64,000 nt of DNA. Origin: Parelaphostrongylus tenuis. Taxonomy: Eukaryota; Nematoda; Chromadorea; Rhabditida; Metastrongylidae. The DNA lies in the NCBI GenBank assembly GCA_019055375.1, contig JAHQIW010007199.1, positions 186,001-250,000 on the forward strand, in the 5' to 3' direction. How positions within the stretch are numbered: position 1 is the stretch's first letter; every line of letters starts with the position of its first letter. Both the position numbers and the translations under genes were made by a program. The notes below the pieces were generated by a model that did no database searches, had not been told where the DNA came from, and worked only from the letters and a program-made list of their open reading frames with translations. Below are positions 47,701 to 59,700 of the stretch, in pieces.

Positions 47701-50700
47701 TGTTTTTCATATTCGGATTTTTTTTCACTTATCGTCATTTCTGTTGACTATCGAGCTTCTCAAATTTTTGTTACTACAGCGATTAGTTTGCTAACTTTTC
47801 ATCAAGCGAAAAAGGATTCTACAAAACGAAGACGGGTTTGGTGGACAAATTCCTCCCCTCATCATAACATAACAAATCTTGTCTCCCATACTTCTGTTAG
47901 GCTTTCACATCTTGAACTAATCCAGTCATCAGAGAAAAAGTCTATCGCTCATTGGTGTATTGGCGTATTAGCCGGCTATTAAGTTTACACGTAGTGATCA
48001 CACATTGACTTTTTTGCCTAAGTATGCCATGCATTCAGTCAATGTTTAACATGCAGCTTTTATAAATCTATCAATTTTTAGAAGTCCAGCAGAAAAAGAA
48101 GGGCCGTGTCGCATGACGGTGCAGCTGTCAAACGCAAATTAGGTTGGCAGGACAGCTATCACATCGAGAATGTAAATAGCTTTTTTCTCCTATTTCTTTC
48201 CAATCTTTCCATTCTTTTTCCTGCTGTATCCTTTTTTACTACCACTCCGTATCACTGGCCATAAAATCCATTGATGTTCTACTTTCTGATAAATAGCTAT
48301 TTCAAATGTATGGCATTTTTCGCATAGATAAATATGATGAGAGACAACATGAAAGAATCTCTTTAATTCAATGATAAATATAAACTAATCCAATGACAAA
48401 ATACATTAATGCTGTTGCGTTTTCTGTGGGCATGGTTTCAAATATATTTTCCCAACACTTTGGATATACAAGGAAACACTAAGAAATGCTTCAGTGCGAT
48501 ACTTATTCTGTTGAGTAACAACCGTGATGATTTTTCCGATTCACATTCAAAACAACCACTTTTTACGTTTTATCGGTGTTCTTTTAGATTAGCAATGGGT
48601 CAGGCGTATTTGATCCATTGATGTTTCTCGAAAATGGTGAAGACGTCGCTTGTGTCAGTGGGCTCGTTGACAGTAAAGCTAAGAACAAAGTAACTTGTGT
48701 GGTGGGTTTTCCTTTATAAACGCTCTGCATATGCAGTCACTAGCCCGATCTCGCAATCAGGGAATATCTCCGTTACCTCCATCAAAGAACTAGTTTGGAA
48801 AGAAAGTTTTCATCGTTCGATAAAACATTAAAAATGTATGCACATATTCAGACAACAAACAACATCAGCTATTCTCCAAAATATAGGACATCATCATCCA
48901 CCACTTTTTGCCGTTGGTCCGCGAGGTTGCGGACCTGATCGAAGTGCCACTCCTTCGACCTTGAATCGAAGAACTCTTGACATGCTTTTTCAACTTCATT
49001 GATAGATTTGAATCAGCGACCTTTTACAAAGTGTTGCATTGATCGGAAAAGGCCGTAATCAGATGGAGCAACGTCCGGACGATGGCGTGCATACAGTAGA
49101 ATCTCAACTCCGTCCAATTCCTCAAAATTTGCCTTGGTCTTGATGGCTGTGTGAGGTTTTGCGTTGTCTTTATGAAACAAAGCGCAAAGTGAAACAAAGT
49201 AGACCTTTCAAATGATATGAAAATCACATAAGATTCTTGCAAAAAAGCGACATTCCCATCCAAACGGTGGAAATTTTTTTTCCAATCAGCCTAATATATA
49301 AGAGTGAATGAATGTAACCAAACAATGACTTGCGCCTCTCCTAGTCGTTGGTGATTCATCAACGAGATATGTTCTTTATCTACGTACTTCTTCATGCTAG
49401 TCCGGTCAAATTTCATTAGGAAAAGAACAATGTGGTTTTGAATTTTTTTTTGCAATTCAGGTATGCAGAATAGAGGTCTGTAACACTGCCAGACAACGAC
49501 ATGTGTTCATGGTGCACGTGAGGAAGGAGGATATGTATCAGTAAGCGTTTTTTGATATGTGCCGATCAAGCCAAAAGCTTTTCGTCAATTTTTCCGATAT
49601 CGGTATATTGGCGGCGTTTTCCTTGTTATTACTAGCGTATTTGTAAATGGTTGAAATTCTTTGAGGTTGATACGTCAGTGGCTTGCGTACGTTTCGGCGG
49701 AGCGTACGAACGTATGGCTGACGTATCAACCTCGGAAAGGCTTCAAACATTTTCACAAACCATATTGAATGTATATAGCGAACTTTGAAAGCAGTAGATT
49801 GAAAGGTAATTACTAATGTTAAGTTGTTATTGTTAAACCGAATTATCATCACCATTAGTGATAATAATGCTAATATTTCTCACTAAATACTTTAAACTTA
49901 TTACTTATTGGGGGTGCCGAGGCCGAGTGGTTGTGATGTTCGTCGCGGCGCGCGTGGAGCCGAGTTACCCCCCCCCCCCCCCCCCCCCTTCCTCCAACTC
50001 TCTGCGGGAGTCAACAACATTGCCCTATGGAACGCCACAGCAAGGTTATCCTCGGGATTGCAAGAAGACGCGCTTTACCACTATTCTACGCCGTTCACGA
50101 AGAAGACCAATAACGAATTGAATGCTAGAAGTATTGGGATCAACACAAAGCAAAAAAAGCTGTGTGACGGACCACATAAAGTGCTAAAATGAAGTAAAGC
50201 ATTACTTACTTATTACTAATCATTAATTGCTGTTTACTTGCTTACTTATTACTAATTACACTATAATACTAAGTACTGTTATTGAATTACTATTGCTTTT
50301 AATATTCGGGTGAGAGGGTTTCCACGGAGAGGTTTTCAAGTGCGCGATATTGATGCTCATGGATTTCAGCCTTTCAGGTTGTTCTGAAACAGTTGTAAGA
50401 TGGTAATCTATCGTAAGGGAAATCGAACCGTACCGTAGACTTTGCAGTCATTTGATTTAGAATTATTGCTTGAATCCACTTACATATGCACATTTACGAA
50501 TTCATAAATGATTAAGTATAGCAGATACAAGATAATTCAAGATTTGAAGTGCAGCCGTTGATAGTGGGAAATGTTCACTTATAGATGTCCTGAATGTGAC
50601 TATCTGAATTCTAATTCGGTTTGGGAAGCGAAGAAACACTGCACCAGTCAGCATGGACGCGGTGTTGAACCAATCAGTAACGAAGAGAAGCACAAGGCAC

Positions 50701-53700
50701 TTATACTGGTGCGTGAAGACCTGATTTTCTTGTGGGAATTTTCTTTTGCTCATCTTCCGGTTTGTTTCATACACAATTGCCATGTTTTCATAGTTTAGAT
50801 GTGGAACAAGCGATGTTTTCCGGATTGGAAACAAAAACGACCTCAATGGTGGTCTGCAGACGAGAATTCCATAACGACACCACCAGTGAAGAAAACATCG
50901 GCATTGAAGAATGGAATGACAAACTCGAGTTATATGAGGGACATCAAAGATTTCAAGATCGAAAGCGATGAAGTAACCGCCATGATTCGGGTACATTCTT
51001 TTCCTTAAATCATTAGATAGAAATAGGTTTCTGAACTGTTTGCTTTATTTTTTTCGAGCTTTTTTGTCCGTAAATTTATTTTTATCCTATACTTTTTTAT
51101 TTTCACAAGTCTGTATAGTAGCCCTTTTTTCCGGAGGGAACTTAGCACTTCAACAGAGAAGATAAAATGACTTTTCCACAAGGTTACATATATGTTTTCT
51201 GACCACAGGGATGATGGCGGTATTTGAAAACTCGTGAAAGGTGTGTTTGGAGTGATTGTAAGTAGCCTTCAAACATTTCGAGGTTCAGGAGGCGATCCTT
51301 AGTCGGGAACCAGGCGACTCGATAATCCGTGATGAAGATCGAGATGGCTCAGAGCCACGAACACCTTTTGAGGGATTGCACGTCGACGATAGAACATGCC
51401 ACTTGTGTTGGGAAGAAAGCCGGTAAGTGTTAGAGCACTTCATATTCCACGCTTTCTTCACAATGTTACTGATCCAGTGGTTTTAGGTACCCTGGACGAC
51501 ATATTGCACAGAAACATCTGAAAAAACCATTGTATGAATGTCCGATTTGTGAAGGGTTTGGCAGTTACGAGGGCTGTACCGTTATGAAGCATATACACAA
51601 GGTGAGTCCATGATGTGCACTTGGACTATCACGATCATGTTCACTAATTTCAGTACATGCGTCAAATAATTGGCCAAAAAGATCGCCCTTTGAAATCTTC
51701 CTTTCTCTTGCTTAAGATTTCTCGTTATGAACAAAACAAAGAAAACCGCGCCTAGCAATAGAGCGATCATCTCAAAGACGCAGTTCTTCACTCCTTACCG
51801 ATTACAATGAGTATTGATTTCGGTGCATATAAAAATCGTGTGTAAATTACATGTTCCAATGAAGGGTCACCCTCATTGTGATTAGATGGGCAAAGAATTG
51901 CAATGACATTGCTTGATTGGATTTTCAACTCTTTGATTTGCTATTTTCGAGATATTTTGCGAGCTTCACCAAAAGTGCATATTTGGGATTCCTCATCCTC
52001 ACTGATTTACTAACAAGATTTTTAACCTGCTGTAACTATAGATTAAAATAGCGTATTTTGTGGTAAATTATTCAGTCAGTCATTTTATCACTATTTTTTT
52101 GTTACCTAAGATTGTTTTACAGTAATAAGATGAGAAATCTTTGCTACTACAGGTACATCCCGATTATCCGGATGCGCAACCTCTCAGCAATTTGGAGCGA
52201 TATGCGGATGAGATACGCGATTTACAAAATCGGTGCTTCCCTAATCGTCCAATGAAGCTCGTTCGATCAAAGGAGAGTACACGTCCGAGAGAGCGACACA
52301 ATTGCAAGATTTGTGGCACTCAGGTTTATTCCATTATATCCTTTGAGAAATACCTAGACCGATATGCACATGAATTAGTTTATGTGAAGGTTGTACCTTT
52401 CGCGGTGGCGTATGTTGTTTTCTATAAACGTCGTCCTACAAAGTGGTTTTCCAAAACCATTCGTCTCTGTTCCTCAAGCACTTTCTGGCCTTTCTTTCAA
52501 ATTTCTGGACCAAAGAATAAGACAAGGGTCTCAAAAAATTAGTCTACCCGAGCTAAAAGTAATTACTGAGCACTAATCACTAGTAAGTTCAATGCGATGA
52601 CCAAGAGCGCTATGATCGCCTGGACCCAAAATAGTTAGTGAATGCAATCTAATCACTCTATCTTACAATTCAATACACTTTCTTTCAATGAAAATTTTGC
52701 CAGGAGAGACCGCGCTATAAAGAGATATCGTAAATATCTAAGGCTTGGTAATTAGAGGTCACCTGTAGCACCCACGCAGTCGCGGTTCGATCTCACGTTT
52801 CAGACTCATCAACCCTTCCATCCTCTCTGGGTCGGTAACATTGATACCAGGATTCTGTGGCATGATAGGAGCACTGGAATGATAAGTTAATAGCCCACCA
52901 TGAGTCATTGTAAAGCTGATTGATATACGCATTCGATCACCTTCAACGATGTTAATGAAGTCGAATGCTTGACTCATTTTTTCAAAGATTGATCAACGCC
53001 GAGAGCTTCATCCGTAATCTATCCTGTAAGGGTAGCAAGTTTGCAGATGAATCCAGTATTTTACGATTATAACATTATTCGGCTCTCGTATTGGTTTAAC
53101 AAGCTCTCCGTCTCAAAAGTTCACCGCCTCATCTGATAAAAGGACTATCCCTTCGTACCGAACTGTGACATATGGGGAAAATTCCTTTTTAGGCAGAAAG
53201 GAAAGAAAATTCAAGTTCTTCACTCGGGCGCTATTTAAAATTAAGCTCATAATTGCCACTGTCCTGAAAAAACCTCTATGATAAGCAATGGACAACAATT
53301 ATGTGTGGATACAATGAGAACATTCAAATGAGCCGCCTCAGAATTGAGGGAAGAAGCTTTTGTTTAACCAGTCACTTATGAACCGACTCAGCTCTGTGTA
53401 CTGCTGCATCTTTTTGTGGCTTAATTCTTAACACGTTTGCTGTGAGTGGTATCAACTCTCACTAGCCATTAACTCTATCCATGTATTGTTGGACTCAAGT
53501 TTGTTAATACCACTCAAAGAATAGATCTGGGAAGCTCAGACTTGATTGATTTTCAAATGACAAGAAGAAATCATTATGCTCAAAATCATGGAAAATAGCT
53601 CATAAATACGCATAACAATGAATTTTCTTGGTAATTTTCTTGGTGATGTGACAGTAGAGGTACTCTGTTTGTTGTTATAGGTCGCCCAATCAGATCGTCA

Positions 53701-56700
53701 GCGTCATGTGTATCACAGGCATCTACAACGAACACGTATATTTGAGTGCCCCTTATGTAACTTTGCTTCAAATTATGATGTGCATAGGTGAAGATATCGT
53801 TCAGTTCTAGCTCGGCAATATAATTTCTGCTGCTCTACTAACCTTATTGAAAGAACAGGTTTTCAGAAGTCTGATTTTTTAGAGTCAAATGGCATATAAA
53901 GTGGATGCATAAAGATGACAAGGAACTAGAGCCCATCTCTCACGAAAATGAGTACAGGCAAGATTGTTCCCTCCTTATTATTCCTAAATGTCCTGTATTT
54001 GTTTACTGTTAACTCCTCATCGACAGCCGTTTGGTTTTCGAACTTTATGAAAGTGGTTTGAAGTTTCAGAATATCTCCAATAAATGGTAGATGAATTTTT
54101 CATCGCTGTTTCTTTTGCTCTCACAACTTCTGTGTCCTGTTTTATTTTCGCACTTTTTTTTGACCGTTTCGATTTCTAACATTTCATTTTATCACATTTT
54201 GAGTATTCAGGAAAGAAATCGATCAACTGAATGAAGACTGTTTCCCCGGTTGGCAGCATCGGCGGAAACCATTCTGGTGGCTGGATAATGATGACAAGCG
54301 ATCTGAGGTGTGTGAGGTGTGCTTTTTCGTGTTGTTCTGCTTTTTAGCCATAATGAATATCGCGGCAATAAAACGATAGATACTTTTCCGTTATCAAGAA
54401 GAGATTTTTTGAGGAGAATTTCACTGCACGACGACCTTTCATCAAGATGTTAGTAGCCATTGAAGCTTGAGTGTTAGAATATTTGGAAATGTTTTTGTTT
54501 TTTGGAATGGCCTTCTCACAGTGCTGTAGCGCTAAAATTAACATTATGTTTCGCACGCGTCGCGCATCATCAAGCTTATATTTGCAGGACATAGGTTTTT
54601 TATATTATGTCAGTGATCATTCGAGCGTAAATCTCGATGATTTTAAAAGTACATCTCTTTTGCAGAAACGCCTTCTTACAGCGCAGAGGAGAGAAAATAG
54701 TTATATGTTTCACACACTCGTATTTCTCGCAGGAAAGAGCTCTTCCCTCAAACTAGTAGCAACCATTCGACAGCGCAAATTTAGGTGATTCAAAGAGTGT
54801 GTTTTGAAAACACTTTTTTACTGCACTGTGGCAGGAAAAATGGGGTTTATCTTCAAACAGCCGCGCATTGCTCGTCGGCTGTGGTGTGTTAGTGCCTCTG
54901 GATCACTAACGCGACCGTTCGATCATGTAGCACGAATCACATGCGGCATGCGACTTTTCTTATCAAACTGAGGGTTTTTTCTCCGTTTCAAGGGACAAAA
55001 TGGGTCATTCTTATACGTCATGATTCTCTCTACATGTTTCTATGGTTTTCCTGCTTAGGCTTACGTCACTTAGGCTTATGTTTAGACTTAGTTATGGATC
55101 TTTGGCAAAATGGAATGAGAATGAAAAGCTCAAGCCCATGTAACGATAGAACAAGATTTAATCTACATTAACAATATAAAGAAGACATAGAATCTCTTTG
55201 AAATGAAGGAAATATTTTTCAAGTAAATAACGAAAATGCGCGCAATAATGCGCGGCGTGTATGAAGCACAATTCTATATAATTTCTGCTACAACTCAATC
55301 AGAAAGCCTTTTCAAAGCCAAGATTTTTCTTAATCTACGTGATTTATGCTATTGAGCTATTTCTAGTATCGTAGAGGAAGAGCCTGTTCTGCGAAAACAT
55401 GCGCTATAACGAGCAATGCATGTGAAAACAATTCGATCTTTCCCGGCAAAAAAGGCCTGTTCAAAAAATAAGTGCACTTTTTTTCGATTACGCTATCTTT
55501 TGGTTAGTATCAGTCTAAGGAAAGAGCTCCGTATAGTAAAAAAAAGCGCGATGATGCGCGGCGCATGTGAAACGTAATTTTTATTTTTAGTTTCACAGAG
55601 TTGTAAGAAGGCCTATTTGAAAAGCAGTTAAATTTCACATTCTCCGAGATTCAAGCTTTCCATGATAAGTGATAGTCTAGTGGAAAGTCTTTGTCCAGCA
55701 AATTAAGCCCTTCAAAAAACCCTTACTCGATAGTGGAAAAGTGCTAAAACTTTTCGTAATAAAGGCCATGGCTAAAGTATATGAAAATACTTTGTTTGTT
55801 GTTTTGTGATCAGTAATAAATTTAGATAAAACGTGAGGAGCTAGAGGTCGATCTTGATACGATTGAGAATACTTCAGATTCGCTGAAGGAGAGCACACCA
55901 AGTACGATTTGTAATGACCTGGTTAGTTGAAGCTCTTATGTTTTGGGGGGAGGGAGGGGGTAGGGTGATTGATTAGTCTAATCAAAGTCAAGAGGCAGTA
56001 CCAACTCCAATAAGGATGTTTCCAGTCTAACATGATCAAATTTAGGATGAGTCGATCTTTGATGATTCGCCGGACCTACAGAATAAAGACCATGTTGGTC
56101 AACCAATGAAGCGGGTCAGTGAATGGACCTGTCGGGTTAGTATAATCATTTTGTACACCAGCAACTCTGAATAGCAACCGAAACCGAAAGAAAAAGAGCG
56201 AATAAAATTTTCACGTCATATTTTGACGTTTTTATATCGCTACGCACCTTATTTTAGTTCTGCGCACCATTCTTGCAATATTTCGTGTCAATGGTAGCGT
56301 TCCATTGCATTTTTTTTGAGAAGAAAGAGGATAGCTTTCAATTAGCGTTATTTAAAACAGAAAATTCTATGCGTGAGAATCTTTTTATCATCTACATATT
56401 ATCTAAAAATTGGTACAAGAAATACCTCTAATCTAATCCATTATTGTGCTTATCGTATCGCAATAGTATCGGTTTGTCCATCAATGACTTAAACACTATT
56501 CTTTTATTCCGTTCTTTTCTACTTCAAATTGGATTATTGTTGAAAGGCTGTGATAGGTCGAATGAAGTTTCAGTATCTTTTAGCCAGGGATAGATTGCTA
56601 GAATACTAGTAGCATATTAGGATACTAGGCGAGGATTCAAGCAGCTAAACCCGCCAGTTCAATCGTAGCTCAAGTTTCATCAAAAAATTGTGTTTAGTAT

Positions 56701-59700
56701 TGGTTTTCTTTTTGCAAAGTTGTTGTTTTGGGGACTGCTCGGCAACAAGAAGGTAATCAGTGCTGACGTCCGACGGCAAACAATTCCGGAAGTTGGTCGG
56801 TGCGGTAGAAGCGTTCGAAACAATTCAGTATCGCGCTATTTTCCAGGGGAACGCTTCCCACATTACATTGCAAAGTCACTCGCCACATGTTAAGAAATCG
56901 GGCTGGATCACGGTACAACACTTACCGTATAGCCGTGATGTTGCTCCGTTGGATTATCACCTCCTCCATGCCTTGAAGCATCATCTGAAAAAAGGGTAAG
57001 GGAGGATTGACAGGTTACAATCACCTCAAACCTCACCAACTCTTTGATCTTCAGCCTCATTCTTTCTGAGAGAAAGACATCCACTTTCTGCCTAGCAAAT
57101 GTATGCATATCATCGATCTGATGGTGATTGTATAGTTTTCAGTTGATTTTCCTAAGTGAATGGCATTTGAATTAGCAAGATGTCGAATTGCGAAAGAAAT
57201 TATGAGACAACTCAACAAAAGAATATGTACCGTTTTAGCACTGTATAACTAATATAACTTAATCCGTAACGCCCAGTCACACCGTCGCGTTGAAATCGGT
57301 CACAGTGATCAATTTTGACGCAGTAAACTTTTCTCTTGAGATCGTCGTATGATTCTTCAATTCATAGAATGGGAAGGAAGCCTAAGAAAGCATAGATGGC
57401 TCAAAAATGTCTTGTATGGTCAATATTACGTACTTTTGGGCACTTTAATGTCCCTACAGATCGAGTTCACAGTTAATTTTCAAGTTTAAACAATCGTAAA
57501 TTATGAGAATTCTTTTTGGGATACTTCGCACTTAGTCTTAAGAGATTCTGGTTTTCTCAAAGATATTTAGCAACTGAAGCACTCATCAGTGCGATTCCAA
57601 TTTCAGCTGTGCTTGAAAGAATTCAAGCCGACGTCAAATTTTCTGCGACATGTTGCTAGAGATCACCTTGACATGCCGTTATTCCAGTGCGTAATGTGCG
57701 ACTGGGGTGCTGCTGATGCTCACGAAGTAAAAGCACATATGGTCAAGGTGAGTTGGTGTAGACAGTCTGAGATTTACAAAAGTAAGTATCATGCGTATCA
57801 TTGTCCCTAGATTTTCCATCCACTTCACCAGGGTCTTGGAAATGAGAGTCATAGATTATATGGAAGAAACGACAGAATATGAAGGATAAACAATGAAGCT
57901 TCTGGCATTAATCAATCCCTGAGCAATGCGCTGTGCATTCGTCTTCAATTTTTATGTTCGTTTGAGGTGACTGAATACATGTATGGCCTTTATAACGGCT
58001 CGCGCTGGCCTCCCGCTGTATCGAGCCAGTGGTGCTTATCCTCCTAGACAAGTCTGAGAGAGTGTGGTGCCAGTTTACTGACTTCGAAGGGACGGATAGC
58101 TTGGTGGGCAACGCGAGATTGAACTATCGACCTTGAGTGTGACGCAGAGCACCTCTAACCACTGCGCCACATACACTCTACGACAGAAAATAGTTCATGG
58201 AATTTCACCAGTTGTAGCCAACGTGGAAATATCAGGTTTTCGTAATGAAACCATCTCTTGAAAATATTCTGCACTGTACTCGAAAAGTCGACAAGGGCTA
58301 GGTTGTGAAAACATATAAACGGAACTCTGTCAGTGGCCACAACCCTATTGCTGCACTAGTGAAATCATTGTCGTAACAACAGAAATTTGCCATATAGATG
58401 TGTGGGCAAATTTTGGCTGTGCATATGGAAGGATCAGTTGAAAACTAGCCAAAACAATCCCCATCTGCTACTTTAAACTCAGCGGAGCGATTATTTGTGA
58501 ATGCTCTAGCTATGTTTACACGACAAGCAACTTAACATAATGAGCGACTTTGTTCCCAGAACAAGATCACGAATGGCTTGGAGATATTAGAGTGGATTGA
58601 GTTAGTCATACAATCTACTCAGTGCTCCTTTCAATGGAGGACATTTTTGGATTTGGACAATACGCATGACAGATGGAAATGTGATTACTGTTGTATAGTG
58701 CGTTATCGAGATTATGCTAAGAATGTTATCGTGGAGCTGACAAAATGAATCCGAGTTGCAATGTTCTTTAATGTTTGAAGTCAGAGACTATATTCCACAA
58801 AATGTCTGGCATTCAAATGAAGACGGATGTGGCTGAGGTGGCTGATGTTACGTTAATCGTCAAAAATTGAACAAGTATGTGTAGTTGTAAATATATGTAT
58901 GTGATACAGAACAAAGAATCACAGAACATCGTAGAAGTTCCGTCATCTCAGTTATGCGCCTTGGCTGCTGCTTGATTTCCACTTAACCGTTTGATATTAC
59001 CCAGGAAATATATGTGAAATATCACTGGTGTCACCCTATTCTATTATAGCACCTGCACATTCTAAACGTCATAACTTAGTTTCTTCTAAGAGAATGCAGC
59101 TTCCAGTGGCATTTTCTAGTTCAACGCATCGAACTATATCTAAAAAGTCCAGTTGATCAGAAAGAACGAAGACACGAGCCTTTCATTTTGTTTTTCGTGG
59201 AATGATATCAAAGTTTAGCTCGTGGAGTGCTGCCATAAAAGTGCTTTGTACTTATGGATGTATTATCTAGTTTTTCGAGAGTATGCGTGGAACATATCTA
59301 TCGATTAATTCGCACGCGCATGGATTTTATTCGTATGTTCGAAACATGCAAACTGTCATTTGGATGAATGGTAGTGTGGCTAATATTTTTATTCATGAAC
59401 ATGAAAAAGTAAAAGAATGAAGCTCTTGACGTTAATTAATCCTTGATGGATGTGCCATGCATTCAATTTCATCAGGTATCGCTTGAGTTATTTGATGCGA
59501 ATGTGGCTTTTACCAGATCTACAGTGACCTTAATATATTAAGTCAGTGCTGCTTTCTCTCCGGCACGTTAGGTATCAGTCCTCGTACCCCAGGGAAATGG
59601 AAGGCTTAGTGAGCCCAGGGTTCGCGATCAGACCACGTGTGTTGCAGAGTACCACTGTGCTGGACGCGCCATTTCTCCTTGAACGTACATGAGGTTTTGC

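Noticed and set aside
47575..47982. 135-codon plus-strand frame
   Set aside because: Phe/Ile/Ser-rich AT-driven composition, no family resemblance, and it lies in an intron between phase-compatible exons.
48588..48689. Donor at 48690 for exon e
   Set aside because: It is in phase and closer to the consensus, but it removes the VTCV residues and breaks the C-x2-C spacing of finger 1 that all other modules keep.
54880..54945. tRNA-like GTTCGATC with a nearby A-box-like string
   Set aside because: The A box is weak and no arms pair. Too little to call a tRNA or SINE.
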